Shown here: piece after piece, positions 28,476-40,700 of the stretch | Numbering within the stretch: position 1 is the stretch's first letter | How the letters are laid out: each line of letters starts with the position of its first letter | NCBI RefSeq assembly: GCF_914271545.1 | Contig: NZ_CAJZAH010000004.1 | Span: 1-64,000, forward strand | DNA length: 64,000 nt | From: Cupriavidus respiraculi | GTDB taxonomy: Bacteria; Pseudomonadota; Gammaproteobacteria; Burkholderiales; Burkholderiaceae | Direction: 5' to 3' | Notes under the pieces: generated by a model | What the model was told of the DNA's origin: nothing | The model's database searches: none | What the model saw: only the letters and a program-made list of their open reading frames with translations | Program-made: the position numbers and the translations under genes

Positions 28476-30738
28476 GGTTGAAACCGGCGCTGCCGTGACG
28501 GCCACCCCCACCCACACGCTGGCCGAGCATATGCCCGCCACCGCCGAGCTGGACGCGCTGCTCGGCGCCCGCCATCCCGATCCGTTCTCGATCCTGGGAC
28601 CGCATCCGGACGGCGACGGCACCGTGGTGCGTGCCTGTCTGCCGGGCGCGCAATCCGTGGCGCTGGCCGATGCCCAGGGCGGCAACGAAACGCCGATGCG
28701 GCAGATCCACCCCGGTGGCATCTACGCGGCACGCCTGCCAAGGGGCCTCGGCCCACGCGACTATCGCCTCGCGATCGTCTGGCAGGACGGCACGCGCCAG
28801 CTGAGCGCGGACCCGTATTCGTTCGGCCTGCTGCTGGGCGAACTGGATCTGCACCTGATCGGCGAAGGCCGCCACCTGGAACTGGGGCGCTGCCTGGGCG
28901 CCCAATGGCGCACCGAAAACGGCGTGGAAGGCGTGCGCTTTGCCGTGTGGGCACCCAATGCGAGCCGCGTCTCCGTGATCGGCGACTTCAACGGCTGGAA
29001 TCCCGCCCGCCATGCCATGCGCCTGCGCTATGGCGCCGGCATCTGGGAGCTGTTCGTTCCGGCGGCGATGGGCGCGCAGGCCGGCAGCCGCTACAAGTAC
29101 GACATGTCGGATGCGCAGGGCCATCCGCTGCCCGACAAGGCCGACCCGCTGGCGCTGGCCACGGAGATGCCGCCGGGCACCGCATCGGTGGTGACCCAGA
29201 CCGGCCTGTCCGCTCCGCCGTTCGGCTGGACCGATCAGGAATGGATGCGCCAGCGCGCCGCCACCGATCCGTACACGGCCCCGATGTCGGTGTACGAGCT
29301 GCATGCGGGCTCCTGGCTGCACAGCGCCAACGATCCGGTGCGCGGCTGGGAGATGCTGGCCGACAAGCTGATTCCCTATGTGCGGCAACTGGGCTTCACC
29401 CATATCGAACTGCTGCCCATCACCGAGCACCCGTTCGGCGGCTCGTGGGGCTACCAGCCGCTGTCTCTGTTCGCGCCCACGGCCCGCTTCGGGCCGCCGC
29501 AGGCATTCGCGCACTTCGTCGACCGCTGCCATGCCGCGGGCATCGGGGTGATCCTGGACTGGGTGCCGGCGCACTTCCCCACCGATCCGCACGGCCTGGC
29601 CCGGTTCGACGGCACCTCGCTGTACGAACACGAGGACCCGCGCGAAGGCTTCCACCAGGACTGGAACACGCTCATCTACAACCTCGGCCGCAACGAGGTG
29701 CGCGGCTTCCTGCTGGCCAGCGCGCTGCACTGGCTGCAGTCGTACCATATCGACGGCCTGCGCGTGGATGCGGTCGCCTCGATGCTGTATCGGGACTACA
29801 GCCGCAAGGCCGGCGAGTGGGTGCCCAACCGCTTCGGCGGGCGCGAGAACCTGGAGGCCGTGGCCTTCCTGCGCGAGCTCAACACGGTGGTGCGCGAACG
29901 CTGTCCCGGCGCGCTGACCATCGCCGAGGAATCGACCGCGTGGCCCAATGTCACCGGCTCGGTGGCCAGCGGCGGGCTGGGCTTTCACTTCAAGTGGAAC
30001 ATGGGGTGGATGCACGACACGCTGCACTACCTGTCCTACGAGCCGGTCTTTCGCGCGTGGCATCACGGCGAGATGACCTTCAGCACGGTGTACGCGTGGT
30101 CGGAGGCGTTCGTGCTGCCGCTGTCCCACGACGAGGTGGTGCACGGCAAGGGCTCGCTGATCGGCAAGACGCCGGGCGACCACTGGCAGCGCTTCGCGAA
30201 CCTGCGTGCGTACTACGGCTTCATGTGGACGCACCCGGGCAAGAAGCTGCTGTTCATGGGCAGCGAATTCGCGCAGTGGCGCGAATGGAACCACGAGGGC
30301 GAGCTGGACTGGGGACTGCTGGAGACGCACGAGCACCGCGGCATGCAGGCGCTGGTGCGCGACCTGAACCACCTGTACCGCACGCTGCCCGCGCTGCACG
30401 GCATGGACCATCATCCCGAGGGCTTCCAGTGGGTGGTGGGCGACGACAACCAGAACAGCGTGTTTGCCTTCCTGCGCCGCGCCGGCGCGGGAAGCCACGA
30501 GGTGGTGCTGGTGGTGGTCAACATGACGCCCGTGCCGCGCCACGACTACCGGCTCGGCGTGCCGTTCGCCGGCCGCTGGCAGGAATGCCTCAACACCGAT
30601 GCTGGCTGCTATGGCGGCAGCAACCTGGGCAACGGCGGCGAAGTCATTGCCGCCGACATTCCTTCGCACGGACAGCCAGCATCGGTCTCGCTGGTGCTGC
30701 CACCGCTTGCCACGCTGATACTGCGATACGTGCCCTAG
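28468..30738 (+). CDS. glgB: 1,4-alpha-glucan branching enzyme
   Basis: 756 residues, typical for the long GlgB form with two N-terminal carbohydrate-binding-like domains (first ends near 110; CBM48 with [20 protein letters not shown] at ~150). Catalytic GH13 residues are in [17 protein letters not shown] (Asp434), [10 protein letters not shown] (Glu487) and [14 protein letters not shown] (Asp555). The spacings of 53 and 68 match E. coli D405/E458/D526. It introduces alpha-1,6 branches into the glucan made by GlgE or GlgA. The start sits inside the end of treS-mak (ATGAATGA), so translation is coupled. An 11-base gap separates it from glgX. Confidence 0.97.
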   Translation: MNEVETGAAVTATPTHTLAEHMPATAELDALLGARHPDPFSILGPHPDGDGTVVRACLPGAQSVALADAQGGNETPMRQIHPGGIYAARLPRGLGPRDYRLAIVWQDGTRQLSADPYSFGLLLGELDLHLIGEGRHLELGRCLGAQWRTENGVEGVRFAVWAPNASRVSVIGDFNGWNPARHAMRLRYGAGIWELFVPAAMGAQAGSRYKYDMSDAQGHPLPDKADPLALATEMPPGTASVVTQTGLSAPPFGWTDQEWMRQRAATDPYTAPMSVYELHAGSWLHSANDPVRGWEMLADKLIPYVRQLGFTHIELLPITEHPFGGSWGYQPLSLFAPTARFGPPQAFAHFVDRCHAAGIGVILDWVPAHFPTDPHGLARFDGTSLYEHEDPREGFHQDWNTLIYNLGRNEVRGFLLASALHWLQSYHIDGLRVDAVASMLYRDYSRKAGEWVPNRFGGRENLEAVAFLRELNTVVRERCPGALTIAEESTAWPNVTGSVASGGLGFHFKWNMGWMHDTLHYLSYEPVFRAWHHGEMTFSTVYAWSEAFVLPLSHDEVVHGKGSLIGKTPGDHWQRFANLRAYYGFMWTHPGKKLLFMGSEFAQWREWNHEGELDWGLLETHEHRGMQALVRDLNHLYRTLPALHGMDHHPEGFQWVVGDDNQNSVFAFLRRAGAGSHEVVLVVVNMTPVPRHDYRLGVPFAGRWQECLNTDAGCYGGSNLGNGGEVIAADIPSHGQPASVSLVLPPLATLILRYVP

Positions 30739-30749
30739 GAGCCCGCAAC

Positions 30750-32884
<2,135 letters not shown>

Positions 32885-32888
<4 letters not shown>

Positions 32889-35389
32889 CCACCCCCGCGC
32901 CACCGGATGCATCCGGCGCATCCAACGGCGGCCAGGCCGCCCCCGAATCCGACCCCGCCCTGACCTCGCTCTATCAGCTTGCCGACCGCGTCGGCATCCT
33001 GGTGAACTGGCAGGACGCGCAGGGCCGGTCCCGCACGCTGGACCCCGACCTGCTGCGTACCGTGCTGCAGACGCTCGACCTGCCATGCGCCACCATCGGC
33101 CAGTGCGAAGCCTCGCGCGCGCAGCTCGCCGGCGACGACGCCGACCGCACGCTGCCGCCCCTGATTACCGCCGACCAGGGGCGGCCGGTGGTGGTGCCAT
33201 TGGCCGACACCCGCTCCCAGTTGTCCTATCGGCTCGAACTGGAGGACGGCAGCGTGCAGACCGGCATGGCGCGGCGAGGCACGGGCGGCGCCAGCTTCAC
33301 GGTGCCCGCCATCGCCACGCACGGCTACCATCGGCTGCTGCTTGGCGACAGCGAAGTCACGCTCGCCGTCGCACCCGGCCGCTGCTTCGGCGTCGAGGAC
33401 GCGCTGCGAGCGCAGGGGCTCGGCGCGGACGAGATTGCCGCACGCCGCCCGTGGGGTATCTCGACCCAGGTCTACGGCCTGCGCCGGGGTGCGCCCATCG
33501 GCGCAGGTGACTTCACCGCGCTGGCCGACTGCGCCACCGCCGCGGCACGCGAGGGCGCGGACGCGCTGGCGATCAATCCGATGCACGCGGGCTTCGCGGC
33601 GCTGCCCGAGCGCTATAGCCCGTACGCGCCGTCCAGCCGGGTCTATTTCAACCCGATCTATGTCGATCCGGCGGCGGTATTCGGGCAGGCCGCGGTCGAC
33701 CGCGGCATCGCCACGCTCGGACTGGGCAATGCGCTGCACGCGCTCGAGGGGCGTGCCGAGATCGATTGGGTGGCGCTGTCCCGCATCCGCTATGGATTGC
33801 TGCGCTGGCTGTGGGACCACCGCGACAAGCTGCTGCCGGCGCCCGCGCGCGAAGCGCTGGAGCGCTTCCGCCTGCGCGGCGGCGATGCGTTGCTGGCGCA
33901 CGCCGCCTTCGAGGCGCTGCAGGCGCACCATATCGCCAGCGCGTCGAGCCAGTCGGAGGCCGACGCGGCCACGGACTGGCGCCAATGGCCGGTGCGGCAC
34001 CGCTCACCCGCCGACGCCGCCGTGACCGCGTTCGTCAGCGCCAACCGCGACGAGATCGACTATCACATCTTCCTGCAGTGGCTGGCCGACGATGGCCTGG
34101 CCCGGGCGCAGCGCAACGCGCGCGAGGCCGGCATGGCCATTGGGCTGATCGCGGATCTGGCCGTGGGCACCGATCCCGGCGGCAGCCACGCGTGGACCCG
34201 GCAGGACCAGATCCTGTCCGGCTTCTCGGTCGGCGCACCGCCGGACCTTTACAACCCGCTGGGGCAGAACTGGGGCATCGCGGGGTTCTCGCCGCGTGCG
34301 CTGCATCGCCATGGCTACGCCGGCTTCCTGGAGATGATGCGGGCCAATCTCGCCCACGCGGGCGGGCTGCGCATCGACCACGCGCTGGGCCTGGCGCGCA
34401 TGTGGCTGGTGCCCGAGGGGGCGCCGCCCGATGGCGGCGCCTATCTGCGCTATCCGATGGAGGACCTGCTCAGGCTGATCTCGCTGGAATCGTGGCGCCA
34501 CCACGCCATCATCATCGGCGAGAACCTGGGCACGGTGCCGGAGACCTTCAACGCGACGCTGTATCAGCGCGGGGTGCTCGGCATCGACGTGCTGTGGTTC
34601 GAGCGGGAAGAGGCGGAGGCGCCCGCCGAGCCGGACGCCGATGACGACGCCGGCGCCGCCGACGCACTCACCACCCGGGACGCGGGCGAAGCGGCGCCAT
34701 CGCCGGACACCGAGCGCGAGCCCGCGCCGCAGGCCCCGGCCGCGCCCTTCAAGCCGCCCGAGCGCTGGGCGCCTGAAGCGATCGCCACCACGACGACCCA
34801 TGACCTGCCCACGATTGCCGGCTGGTGGGCAGGGCGCGATATCGAGTGGCGTGCCCGCGTGGGCCAGATGGGACCGGGCGAAACGGAAGCCGGGGCGTTG
34901 TCCGCACGTGCGGCCGAGCGCGAGGCGCTGTGGGAGGCCTTGTGCGCGGCCGGGCTGGCCAACGGCGAGCAGCCCGGGCCGGACCACGCGCCAGTGGCTG
35001 CCGTGCTCGCCTGGACGGCGCGCGCGCCCACGCCGCTGCGCATGATTCCGATCGAAGATCTGCTGGGCGAGGTCGAGCAACCCAACCTCCCCGGCACGAC
35101 CACCGAGCATCCCAACTGGCGCAGGCGCCTGGGCCCGGACGTGCGCACGCTGTTCGCGCTGCCCATGGTGAGAAAGCACGTGGACGTGCTGCGCGCCGCC
35201 CCACCGGACACGCCGACGAACGCGGCACCGGCGCACGCCCCCGGCCGTTCGTCGGGGGGTGATGGCGCCGGTGGCCCACGGGGCACGGACGCCACCGCCG
35301 GCCACCGCGGCAAAGGCACTGGCGCGACGAGCCGAAGTGGCTCGCAGGACAAGGCCGGCAAGGGCGGCAAAAGCGACAAGGGCGGGTGA
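32885..35389 (+). CDS. malQ: 4-alpha-glucanotransferase (amylomaltase)
   Basis: 834 residues. GH77 catalytic residues are in GGLRIDHALGLARMW (Asp498), IIGENLGTVP (Glu546) and TTHDLPTIAGWW (Asp640). An N-terminal extension (~1-150) precedes the barrel, as in many proteobacterial MalQ. An acidic Ala/Pro/Glu-rich insert (~580-625) lies between Glu546 and Asp640, and the last ~55 residues are a Gly/Lys/Thr-rich disordered tail; both are unusual. It recycles the maltodextrins released by GlgX. ATGA overlap with glgX; last gene of the glgE-treS-glgB-glgX-malQ operon. Confidence 0.94.
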
Positions 35390-35473
35390 GATGCACGATG
35401 GCGCCGCGCGGCTTGTCTGGCGCGACCCTTGCATGGCACCTGCCATCGTCCCCTATCTCCTTTCGGCATCCCC

Positions 35474-35839
35474 GTGCACACCGTTCTGATTGTCGACGAC
35501 GATCCCGCCATGGCCACCGCCATGGCGTTCGCGCTGTCCGCCAAAGGCCTGGTGGTGGAGACGGCCGAGGACGGGCTCGCCGCGTTCGCCTGCGCGCAAC
35601 GCGTGCATCCCAGCGTGGTCGTGACGGACTGGCTGATGCCGCGCGCGGACGGCGCGGTGCTGTGCCACCTGCTGCTCGCCGATGCGGGCCTGCGTGACAC
35701 GCCGATTGTCATATGTACCAGTTGCACGCCGCAGCCGGTCATCGACAACCCCACGGTGCGGTACTGCCCCAAACCCTGCCCCGTCGACGCCCTGGTGCAC
35801 ACCGTGTGCGATCTGATCGACGAAGCGGCGCGCCCCTAG
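35474..35839 (+). CDS. Single-domain response regulator
   Basis: 121 residues, just one receiver domain. It has the acidic pocket VLIVDDDPAM (Asp8-10), the phosphoacceptor VVVTDWLMPRADG (Asp52), the T/S position in VICTSC and the lysine in YCPKPCP. There is no output domain, so it would act by protein contact, as CheY- or Spo0F-like proteins do. GTG 35474 gives the standard receiver N-terminus; an ATG at 35429 adds 15 residues without a ribosome site. Its stop overlaps the convergent topoisomerase stop within a CTAG palindrome. The partner kinase is unknown; the hybrid kinase at 47.2-49.3 kb is a candidate. Confidence 0.85.
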   Translation: MHTVLIVDDDPAMATAMAFALSAKGLVVETAEDGLAAFACAQRVHPSVVVTDWLMPRADGAVLCHLLLADAGLRDTPIVICTSCTPQPVIDNPTVRYCPKPCPVDALVHTVCDLIDEAARP

Positions 35840-36942
35840 CCCGCCTCCGCATCCAGCAGCATCAGCAGGCGCCGCTCGGCCATGTTGAGATCGGCCACCG
35901 CGCGCGAACACTGCTCGCACGCCTGCAGCCGGTCCTCCATGTACGCATCTATCACGGCCGGGTGCACGTAGCACTTGCGGCAGACCGCCACCGTATTGCG
36001 CAACCGCTGTGCGACCTCCTTGATGGTGGCCGCCACCAGCCGCTTGCGCGCGGTCTCCGACTCGGCGGCGCCGGCCTTGCGCAGTTCGGCCAGCGCCTGG
36101 ACGCTGCCCGCCCAAGTGCGGAAGTCCTTGGCGGTGAAGTCTTCGCCGGCGATCTCCTGGATATAGGCGTTGACGTCGGCCGACCCGATCTCGCGGACCT
36201 CGCCGTCCTCGTCGCGGTACTTGAACAGGTGCTGCCCGGGCAGGTCGGCGCAGTCGCGCACGATGCGGGCGAGTTGCCGGTCGCGCAGCGTGACGTCGTG
36301 CTCGACGCCGCTCTTGCCGGTAAACATGAAACGCAGCTTGCTGCCGTGGACCTGGACATGGCGCCGGCGCAGCGTGGTCAGGCCATAGGTACGGTTCTGC
36401 TGGGCGTACCGGCGGCTGCCCACGCGCACCAGCGTCGTGTCGAGCAGCCGGAGCACGGCGGCCAGCACCTTCTCCCGGGGAATGCCATTGCGCTGCAGGT
36501 CGCGCTTGACCCGGCGCCGCAACTTCGGCAACACGCGCCCGAACGCCAGCAGGCGGTCGTACTTGTCCGCGTCGCGCACCGCGATCCATTCGGGGTGGTA
36601 GCGATACTGCTTGCGCCCGCGCGCGTCGCGCCCGGTGGCCTGGATATGGCCCTTGGGGCTCGGGCATATCCAGACGTTTTCGTAGGCGGGGGGAATGGCA
36701 AGGGCGTCGATGCGGGCGATGGTCGCGGCATCGCGGATCTGCTCCCCCTTGGGACTGAAATAGACGAAGCGGCCGCGCAAGCGCCGCCGCGTGATGCCGG
36801 GACCGGTGTCGCTGACATAGCGCAGCCCGGCCGGGACGAGTTCGGCCGGCGCGTCGGCCGGAGCCTCGGCGCTGTCGGCTTCCGCACCCCGCCCGGACTC
36901 CGCGCGCACGGCCCGCTCCCCCGTTGGCGTTCGCACTGCCAT
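35836..36942 (-). CDS. DNA topoisomerase IB (poxvirus/eukaryote-like)
   Basis: 368 residues. N-terminal domain: GRFVYFSPKGEQI, ALAIPPAYENVWICPSPKGHIQATG and GRKQYRYHPEW. Catalytic domain: RTYGLTTLRRRH, FTAKDFRTWAGS and the tyrosine in CRKCYVHPAVI (Tyr325). It relaxes supercoils by a 3'-phosphotyrosyl intermediate. Type IB enzymes occur patchily in bacteria. The N-terminal ~35 residues are acidic and low complexity. It is downstream of the small exported protein by 22 bases, probably co-transcribed, and converges on the response regulator. No functional tie to glycogen is evident. Confidence 0.95.
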   Translation of the reverse strand: MAVRTPTGERAVRAESGRGAEADSAEAPADAPAELVPAGLRYVSDTGPGITRRRLRGRFVYFSPKGEQIRDAATIARIDALAIPPAYENVWICPSPKGHIQATGRDARGRKQYRYHPEWIAVRDADKYDRLLAFGRVLPKLRRRVKRDLQRNGIPREKVLAAVLRLLDTTLVRVGSRRYAQQNRTYGLTTLRRRHVQVHGSKLRFMFTGKSGVEHDVTLRDRQLARIVRDCADLPGQHLFKYRDEDGEVREIGSADVNAYIQEIAGEDFTAKDFRTWAGSVQALAELRKAGAAESETARKRLVAATIKEVAQRLRNTVAVCRKCYVHPAVIDAYMEDRLQACEQCSRAVADLNMAERRLLMLLDAEAG

Positions 36943-36964
36943 CGACCGCGCTATCGCGCGCGCC

Positions 36965-37312
36965 TCACGGCTTGCGAGCCGGCTCCGGCGAGTCGCCCTT
37001 CGGACCGGACGGCGCGTCGGCCGTGGGCGCCGGCGGGCTGCCCTTCTCGCGCGGCTTCTGGCTGCGCTTGCCGCCTTCGGTCGCCTTGTTGGTGGACGTG
37101 GCGCTGTTCACGGTGGGCGACGCCGCGGACGGCGAGGTGCCGGTCGACGACACGGCGGCGTTGTTGCCCGACGCGCGGGGCGTGGTGGCCGGGTCCTGCG
37201 GTGGCGGAGTGCTTGGGTTGGGCGCGGTAATGGGCGCCTGCTGGGCCAGCGCGGGCAAGCCAGGTGCAGCCACGCCCAGAGCGATGGCGCTGATCATCAG
37301 GAATCGCTTCAT
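36965..37312 (-). CDS. Small exported Pro/Ser/Thr-rich protein
   Basis: 115 residues. A clear signal peptide (MKRFLMISAIALGVAAPG, cleavage probably after ALA) is followed by a low-complexity chain rich in Pro, Ser, Thr and Ala and, near the end, Lys/Arg (GGKRSQKPREKG). No domain is recognisable. The start at 37312 has GGAG at good spacing; an ATG four codons upstream (37324) has none. It lies just upstream of the topoisomerase gene on the same strand. Probably a periplasmic or secreted protein of unknown role. Confidence 0.7.
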   Translation of the reverse strand: MKRFLMISAIALGVAAPGLPALAQQAPITAPNPSTPPPQDPATTPRASGNNAAVSSTGTSPSAASPTVNSATSTNKATEGGKRSQKPREKGSPPAPTADAPSGPKGDSPEPARKP

Positions 37313-37467
37313 GTCGGTCTCCATATGGATATCCGGCCTGGAGGTGGGAAGGCAGACCTGTACGACCAGGCCGCGGCCGCGCAGGCCGATGAGCGCGTCA
37401 GCGTCTCCACGTTACGGGCTCGCTGGCGCCGGCACTGCTGGGCAAACCCCGAAAGACCTGTAGGAAT

Positions 37468-37506
37468 GGGACGACATGCGGGGACGACATGCGGGGACGA
37501 CATGCG
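37468..37506. repeat. 13-bp tandem repeat, three exact copies, upstream of glgP
   Basis: GGGACGACATGCG is repeated three times without a mismatch, followed by a decayed continuation (ACGACGCGGGAACGACG). It lies in the 464-base gap between the exported-protein gene and glgP (37313-37776). The rest of that gap has an A/T-rich patch (GGTAAATTTTTCACG near 37678) that may be part of the glgP promoter. I see no gene in it; a 118-codon open frame there has no support. Confidence 0.88.
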
Positions 37507-37776
37507 ACGACGCGGGAACGACGACGGGCTCACCGCCGCACGTCAATTCCTGCTTGCCAACGGCGACCGCCGTGCCTTCAATCCAGTAGCCGCGGCGCAG
37601 CGGCATGGCTACTACCGGAAGCCCTCCGGTCAGGCCCGCCACCTGTCGCAATGGCCGCTTTTTTTCAACTGCCAACGGTAAATTTTTCACGTGGGCTATA
37701 TCGCGCCTGATACACAACGGCATACCGCCACGGTACGTATCTTGCGGGCCAGCGAAATTTCTTAGCGGAGACCGCC

Positions 37777-40356
37777 ATGACGCAAGCCATCCGGCCGCGA
37801 GCCGCAGACGCCCCCGAGCCGACCCGGACCAATGTTCCCACCGCAGACAGCCACGACGACACGCGCACGGCGATGTCGAGCACGACCATCCGGCGCGCCT
37901 TCCTCGACCACGTCTTCTATACCCAGGGCAAGCTGCCCGGGCTGGCCAGCCGCAACGACCTGTACCAGGCGCTGGCCCATACGGTGCGCGACCGGCTGGT
38001 GCAGCGTTGGATCAGCACCGCCGAAGCCTACCTGGGGCAACCGTCGCGCACCGTTGCCTACCTGTCGGCCGAATTCCTGATCGGCCCCCACCTGGCGAAC
38101 AACCTGGTCAACCTCGGCATTCTCGACGAGGTGGAGGCCGCGATGGCCGAGCTGGACATCGAGCTGGGCGACCTGCTGGCGCAGGAGGTGGAACCAGGCC
38201 TGGGCAACGGCGGCCTCGGACGGCTGGCCGCCTGCTTCATGGACTCGCTGGCCACCATGCAGATTCCGGCGCTGGGCTATGGCATCCGCTACGAATACGG
38301 GATCTTCCACCAGTCCATCGTCGACGGCATGCAGGTGGAAAGCACCGACACCTGGCTGCGGCACGGCAATCCGTGGGAGATCCAGCGCCCGGAACTGGCG
38401 GTCGAGGTCAAGCTCGGCGGCCATACCGAGCACTACACGGACGACCGCGGCCGCTACCGGGTGCGCTGGGTGCCGGCCAAGACGGTGGTCGGCGTGCCGT
38501 TCGACTCGCCGGTGCTGGGCTACCGCGTCAATACGGTCAACACCCTGCGGCTGTGGCGCGCGGAGGCGACCGAAGCGTTCGACTTCAATGTGTTCAACCG
38601 CGGCGACTACCTTGGCGCCGTCAACAAGAAGGTCACGTCGGAGAACCTGACCAAGGTGCTCTACCCCAACGACGAGACGGAACAGGGCAAGGAACTGCGT
38701 CTGGAGCAGCAGTACTTCTTCGTCTCGTGCTCGCTGAAGGACATGCTGCGGCTGCTGGACGTGCACGGCATTCCGATCTCGCGCTTTCATGAGAAGTTCG
38801 CGGTCCAGCTCAACGACACCCATCCGTCGATCGGCATCGCCGAGCTGATGCGCCTGCTGGTGGACGACCACGACATGGCGTGGGAAGAAGCCTGGGAGAT
38901 CACCCGCCAGGCCTTTGCGTACACCAACCACACGTTGCTGCCCGAGGCGCTGGAGTGCTGGCCGCTGCCGCTGTTCGCGCGCACCCTCCCCCGCCACCTG
39001 GAGATCATCTACGAGATCAATGCCCGCTTCCTCAACGAGGTCCGCATCCGCTTCTTCGGTGACGATTCGCGGCTGTCGCGCCTTTCGCTGATCGGGGGCA
39101 ACAACGACTTCATCCGCATGGCGAACCTGGCTTGCGTCGGCAGCCATGCGATCAACGGCGTGGCGCAGCTGCACTCCCGGCTGATGCGGGAGGACGTGCT
39201 GAAGGACTTCCATGCCATGTGGCCGGACAAGTTCACCAATATCACCAACGGCGTGACACCGCGGCGCTGGCTGGTCGTCTCCAATCCCCGCCTGTCCAAA
39301 CTGGCCTGCGAGGCGATCGGCGATGGCTGGATCCGCAACCTGTCCGAATTGCGCGGGCTGGAGCCCTATGCCGAGGACGCGGGATTCCGCGAGCGCTGGC
39401 AGCGGATGCGCAATGCCAACAAGAACGACCTGGCGCGGGTGATCCGGGAGGTCACCGGCGTGGTGGTCGACCCCACCTCGATGTTCGACGTGATGGTCAA
39501 GCGCATCCACGAATACAAGCGCCAGCATCTGGCGGTGCTGCATATCGTCGCGCTGTACCACCGCATCAAGAGCGATCCCAACGCCGACATCCAGCCCCGC
39601 ACCTTCCTGTTCGGCGGCAAGGCGGCGCCGGGCTACCACTACGCCAAGCTGATGATCCGCTTCATCACCGCGGTGGGCGACGTGGTCAACCGCGACCCGC
39701 AGGTGCGCGACCGGCTCAAGGTGGTGTTCCTGCCCAACTTCAACGTGACGTACGGCCAGCGCATCTATCCGGCGGCCGACCTGTCCGAGCAGATCTCGCT
39801 TGCGGGCAAGGAGGCATCGGGCACCGGCAACATGAAGTTCGCCATGAACGGGGCCATCACCATCGGCACCATGGACGGCGCCAATATCGAACTGCGCGAC
39901 GAGATCGGGGCGGACAACTTCTTCCCGTTCGGCCTGTCCGCCTCCGAGGTCTATGCGTTGAAGGCGTCGGGCTACCGGCCCCTGTCGGTCTACGAGAGCG
40001 ACCCGGAGCTGCGCGCGGTGATCGACCTGGTCCGCCAGGGCTTCTTCTCCAAGGGCGACCCTTCGGTGTTCCAGCCGCTGTTCGACGGGTTGCTGCAGCA
40101 CGACCCGTATCTGCTGCTGGCGGACTTTGCCTCCTACGTGCATTGCCAGCAGGACGTCTCCAACGCCTACGCCGACCAGGACCGGTGGCAGCGCATGTCG
40201 GTGCTCTCGTGCGCGCGCTCCGGCCATTTCTCGTCGGACCGCGCCATCCAGGAATACGCGGAACGGGTCTGGCGCGTGCAGCCAGTGCCGGTCTCGCTGC
40301 TGCGCGCCAGCATGGCTGCGAGCGCCCGGCGCAATGCGCAGGCCGGGACCGAATGA
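37777..40356 (+). CDS. glgP: Glycogen/maltodextrin phosphorylase
   Basis: 859 residues. GT35 phosphorylase with YLSAEFLIGPHLANNL, EPGLGNGGLGRLAACF, VQLNDTHPSIGIAELMR, VKRIHEYKRQ and the PLP site GKEASGTGNMKFAMNG (Lys687). It releases glucose-1-phosphate from alpha-1,4 chains. The first ~35 residues are a non-conserved leader; an internal ATG at codon 33 (MSSTTIRRAF) is a weaker alternative start. GGAG lies seven bases before ATG 37777. It is separated from malQ by the inserted regulator/topoisomerase block and from glgA by a 344-base gap with two hairpins, so it probably has its own promoter. Confidence 0.97.
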   Translation: MTQAIRPRAADAPEPTRTNVPTADSHDDTRTAMSSTTIRRAFLDHVFYTQGKLPGLASRNDLYQALAHTVRDRLVQRWISTAEAYLGQPSRTVAYLSAEFLIGPHLANNLVNLGILDEVEAAMAELDIELGDLLAQEVEPGLGNGGLGRLAACFMDSLATMQIPALGYGIRYEYGIFHQSIVDGMQVESTDTWLRHGNPWEIQRPELAVEVKLGGHTEHYTDDRGRYRVRWVPAKTVVGVPFDSPVLGYRVNTVNTLRLWRAEATEAFDFNVFNRGDYLGAVNKKVTSENLTKVLYPNDETEQGKELRLEQQYFFVSCSLKDMLRLLDVHGIPISRFHEKFAVQLNDTHPSIGIAELMRLLVDDHDMAWEEAWEITRQAFAYTNHTLLPEALECWPLPLFARTLPRHLEIIYEINARFLNEVRIRFFGDDSRLSRLSLIGGNNDFIRMANLACVGSHAINGVAQLHSRLMREDVLKDFHAMWPDKFTNITNGVTPRRWLVVSNPRLSKLACEAIGDGWIRNLSELRGLEPYAEDAGFRERWQRMRNANKNDLARVIREVTGVVVDPTSMFDVMVKRIHEYKRQHLAVLHIVALYHRIKSDPNADIQPRTFLFGGKAAPGYHYAKLMIRFITAVGDVVNRDPQVRDRLKVVFLPNFNVTYGQRIYPAADLSEQISLAGKEASGTGNMKFAMNGAITIGTMDGANIELRDEIGADNFFPFGLSASEVYALKASGYRPLSVYESDPELRAVIDLVRQGFFSKGDPSVFQPLFDGLLQHDPYLLLADFASYVHCQQDVSNAYADQDRWQRMSVLSCARSGHFSSDRAIQEYAERVWRVQPVPVSLLRASMAASARRNAQAGTE

Positions 40357-40562
40357 TGCCGGCCGCCCCGAACCCCGCGAAGGCAACGGATGCCAACCCC
40401 GGTCCGGGCGTGTCATCCGACGATGTATTTCTTACAGCGCCATACCAAGGCTTGCCATCGCATGCGGCACGCCGGATCGCGTATGGGTGCCGGTAAACGC
40501 TGCGGTGCCGCGTTTTTTCATCGGCCCTCCGGCCTGGCATGGGCTTCGCATAGGCAATGCGC

Positions 40563-40594
40563 GCGTTGGCGGCGCAACAAGACGCCGCCAACGC
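40563..40594. repeat. Perfect 12-bp inverted repeat between glgP and glgA
   Basis: GCGTTGGCGGCG (40563-40574) and CGCCGCCAACGC (40583-40594) pair exactly around CAACAAGA. No T-run follows. First of two hairpins in the 344-base gap 40357-40700, where I see no gene. Confidence 0.6.
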
Positions 40595-40632
40595 CGACAC
40601 AAACCGGGAGGCCGCAGCCGGTTAGCCGCCAC

Positions 40633-40653
40633 GGGGTGCCGGCGCGGCACCCC
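40633..40653 (+). terminator. Hairpin before glgA, possible terminator or attenuator
   Basis: GGGGTGCCG and CGGCACCCC form a 9-bp stem with a GCG loop. A pyrimidine-rich stretch with CTTTT and CTCTTTCC follows. It lies 48 bases before the glgA start, so it could end glgP transcripts or regulate glgA. Confidence 0.5.
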
Positions 40654-40700
40654 GACATGCCTTTTCGATCTCTTTCCATCATAAAAATGCGGAGTCCATC

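Noticed and set aside
37468-37506. CRISPR-like repeat
   Set aside because: The 13-base units are contiguous, without spacers, and no cas genes are present.
37325-37681. 118-codon open frame upstream of glgP
   Set aside because: No ribosome site, runs through the 13-bp repeats, and no recognisable protein features.
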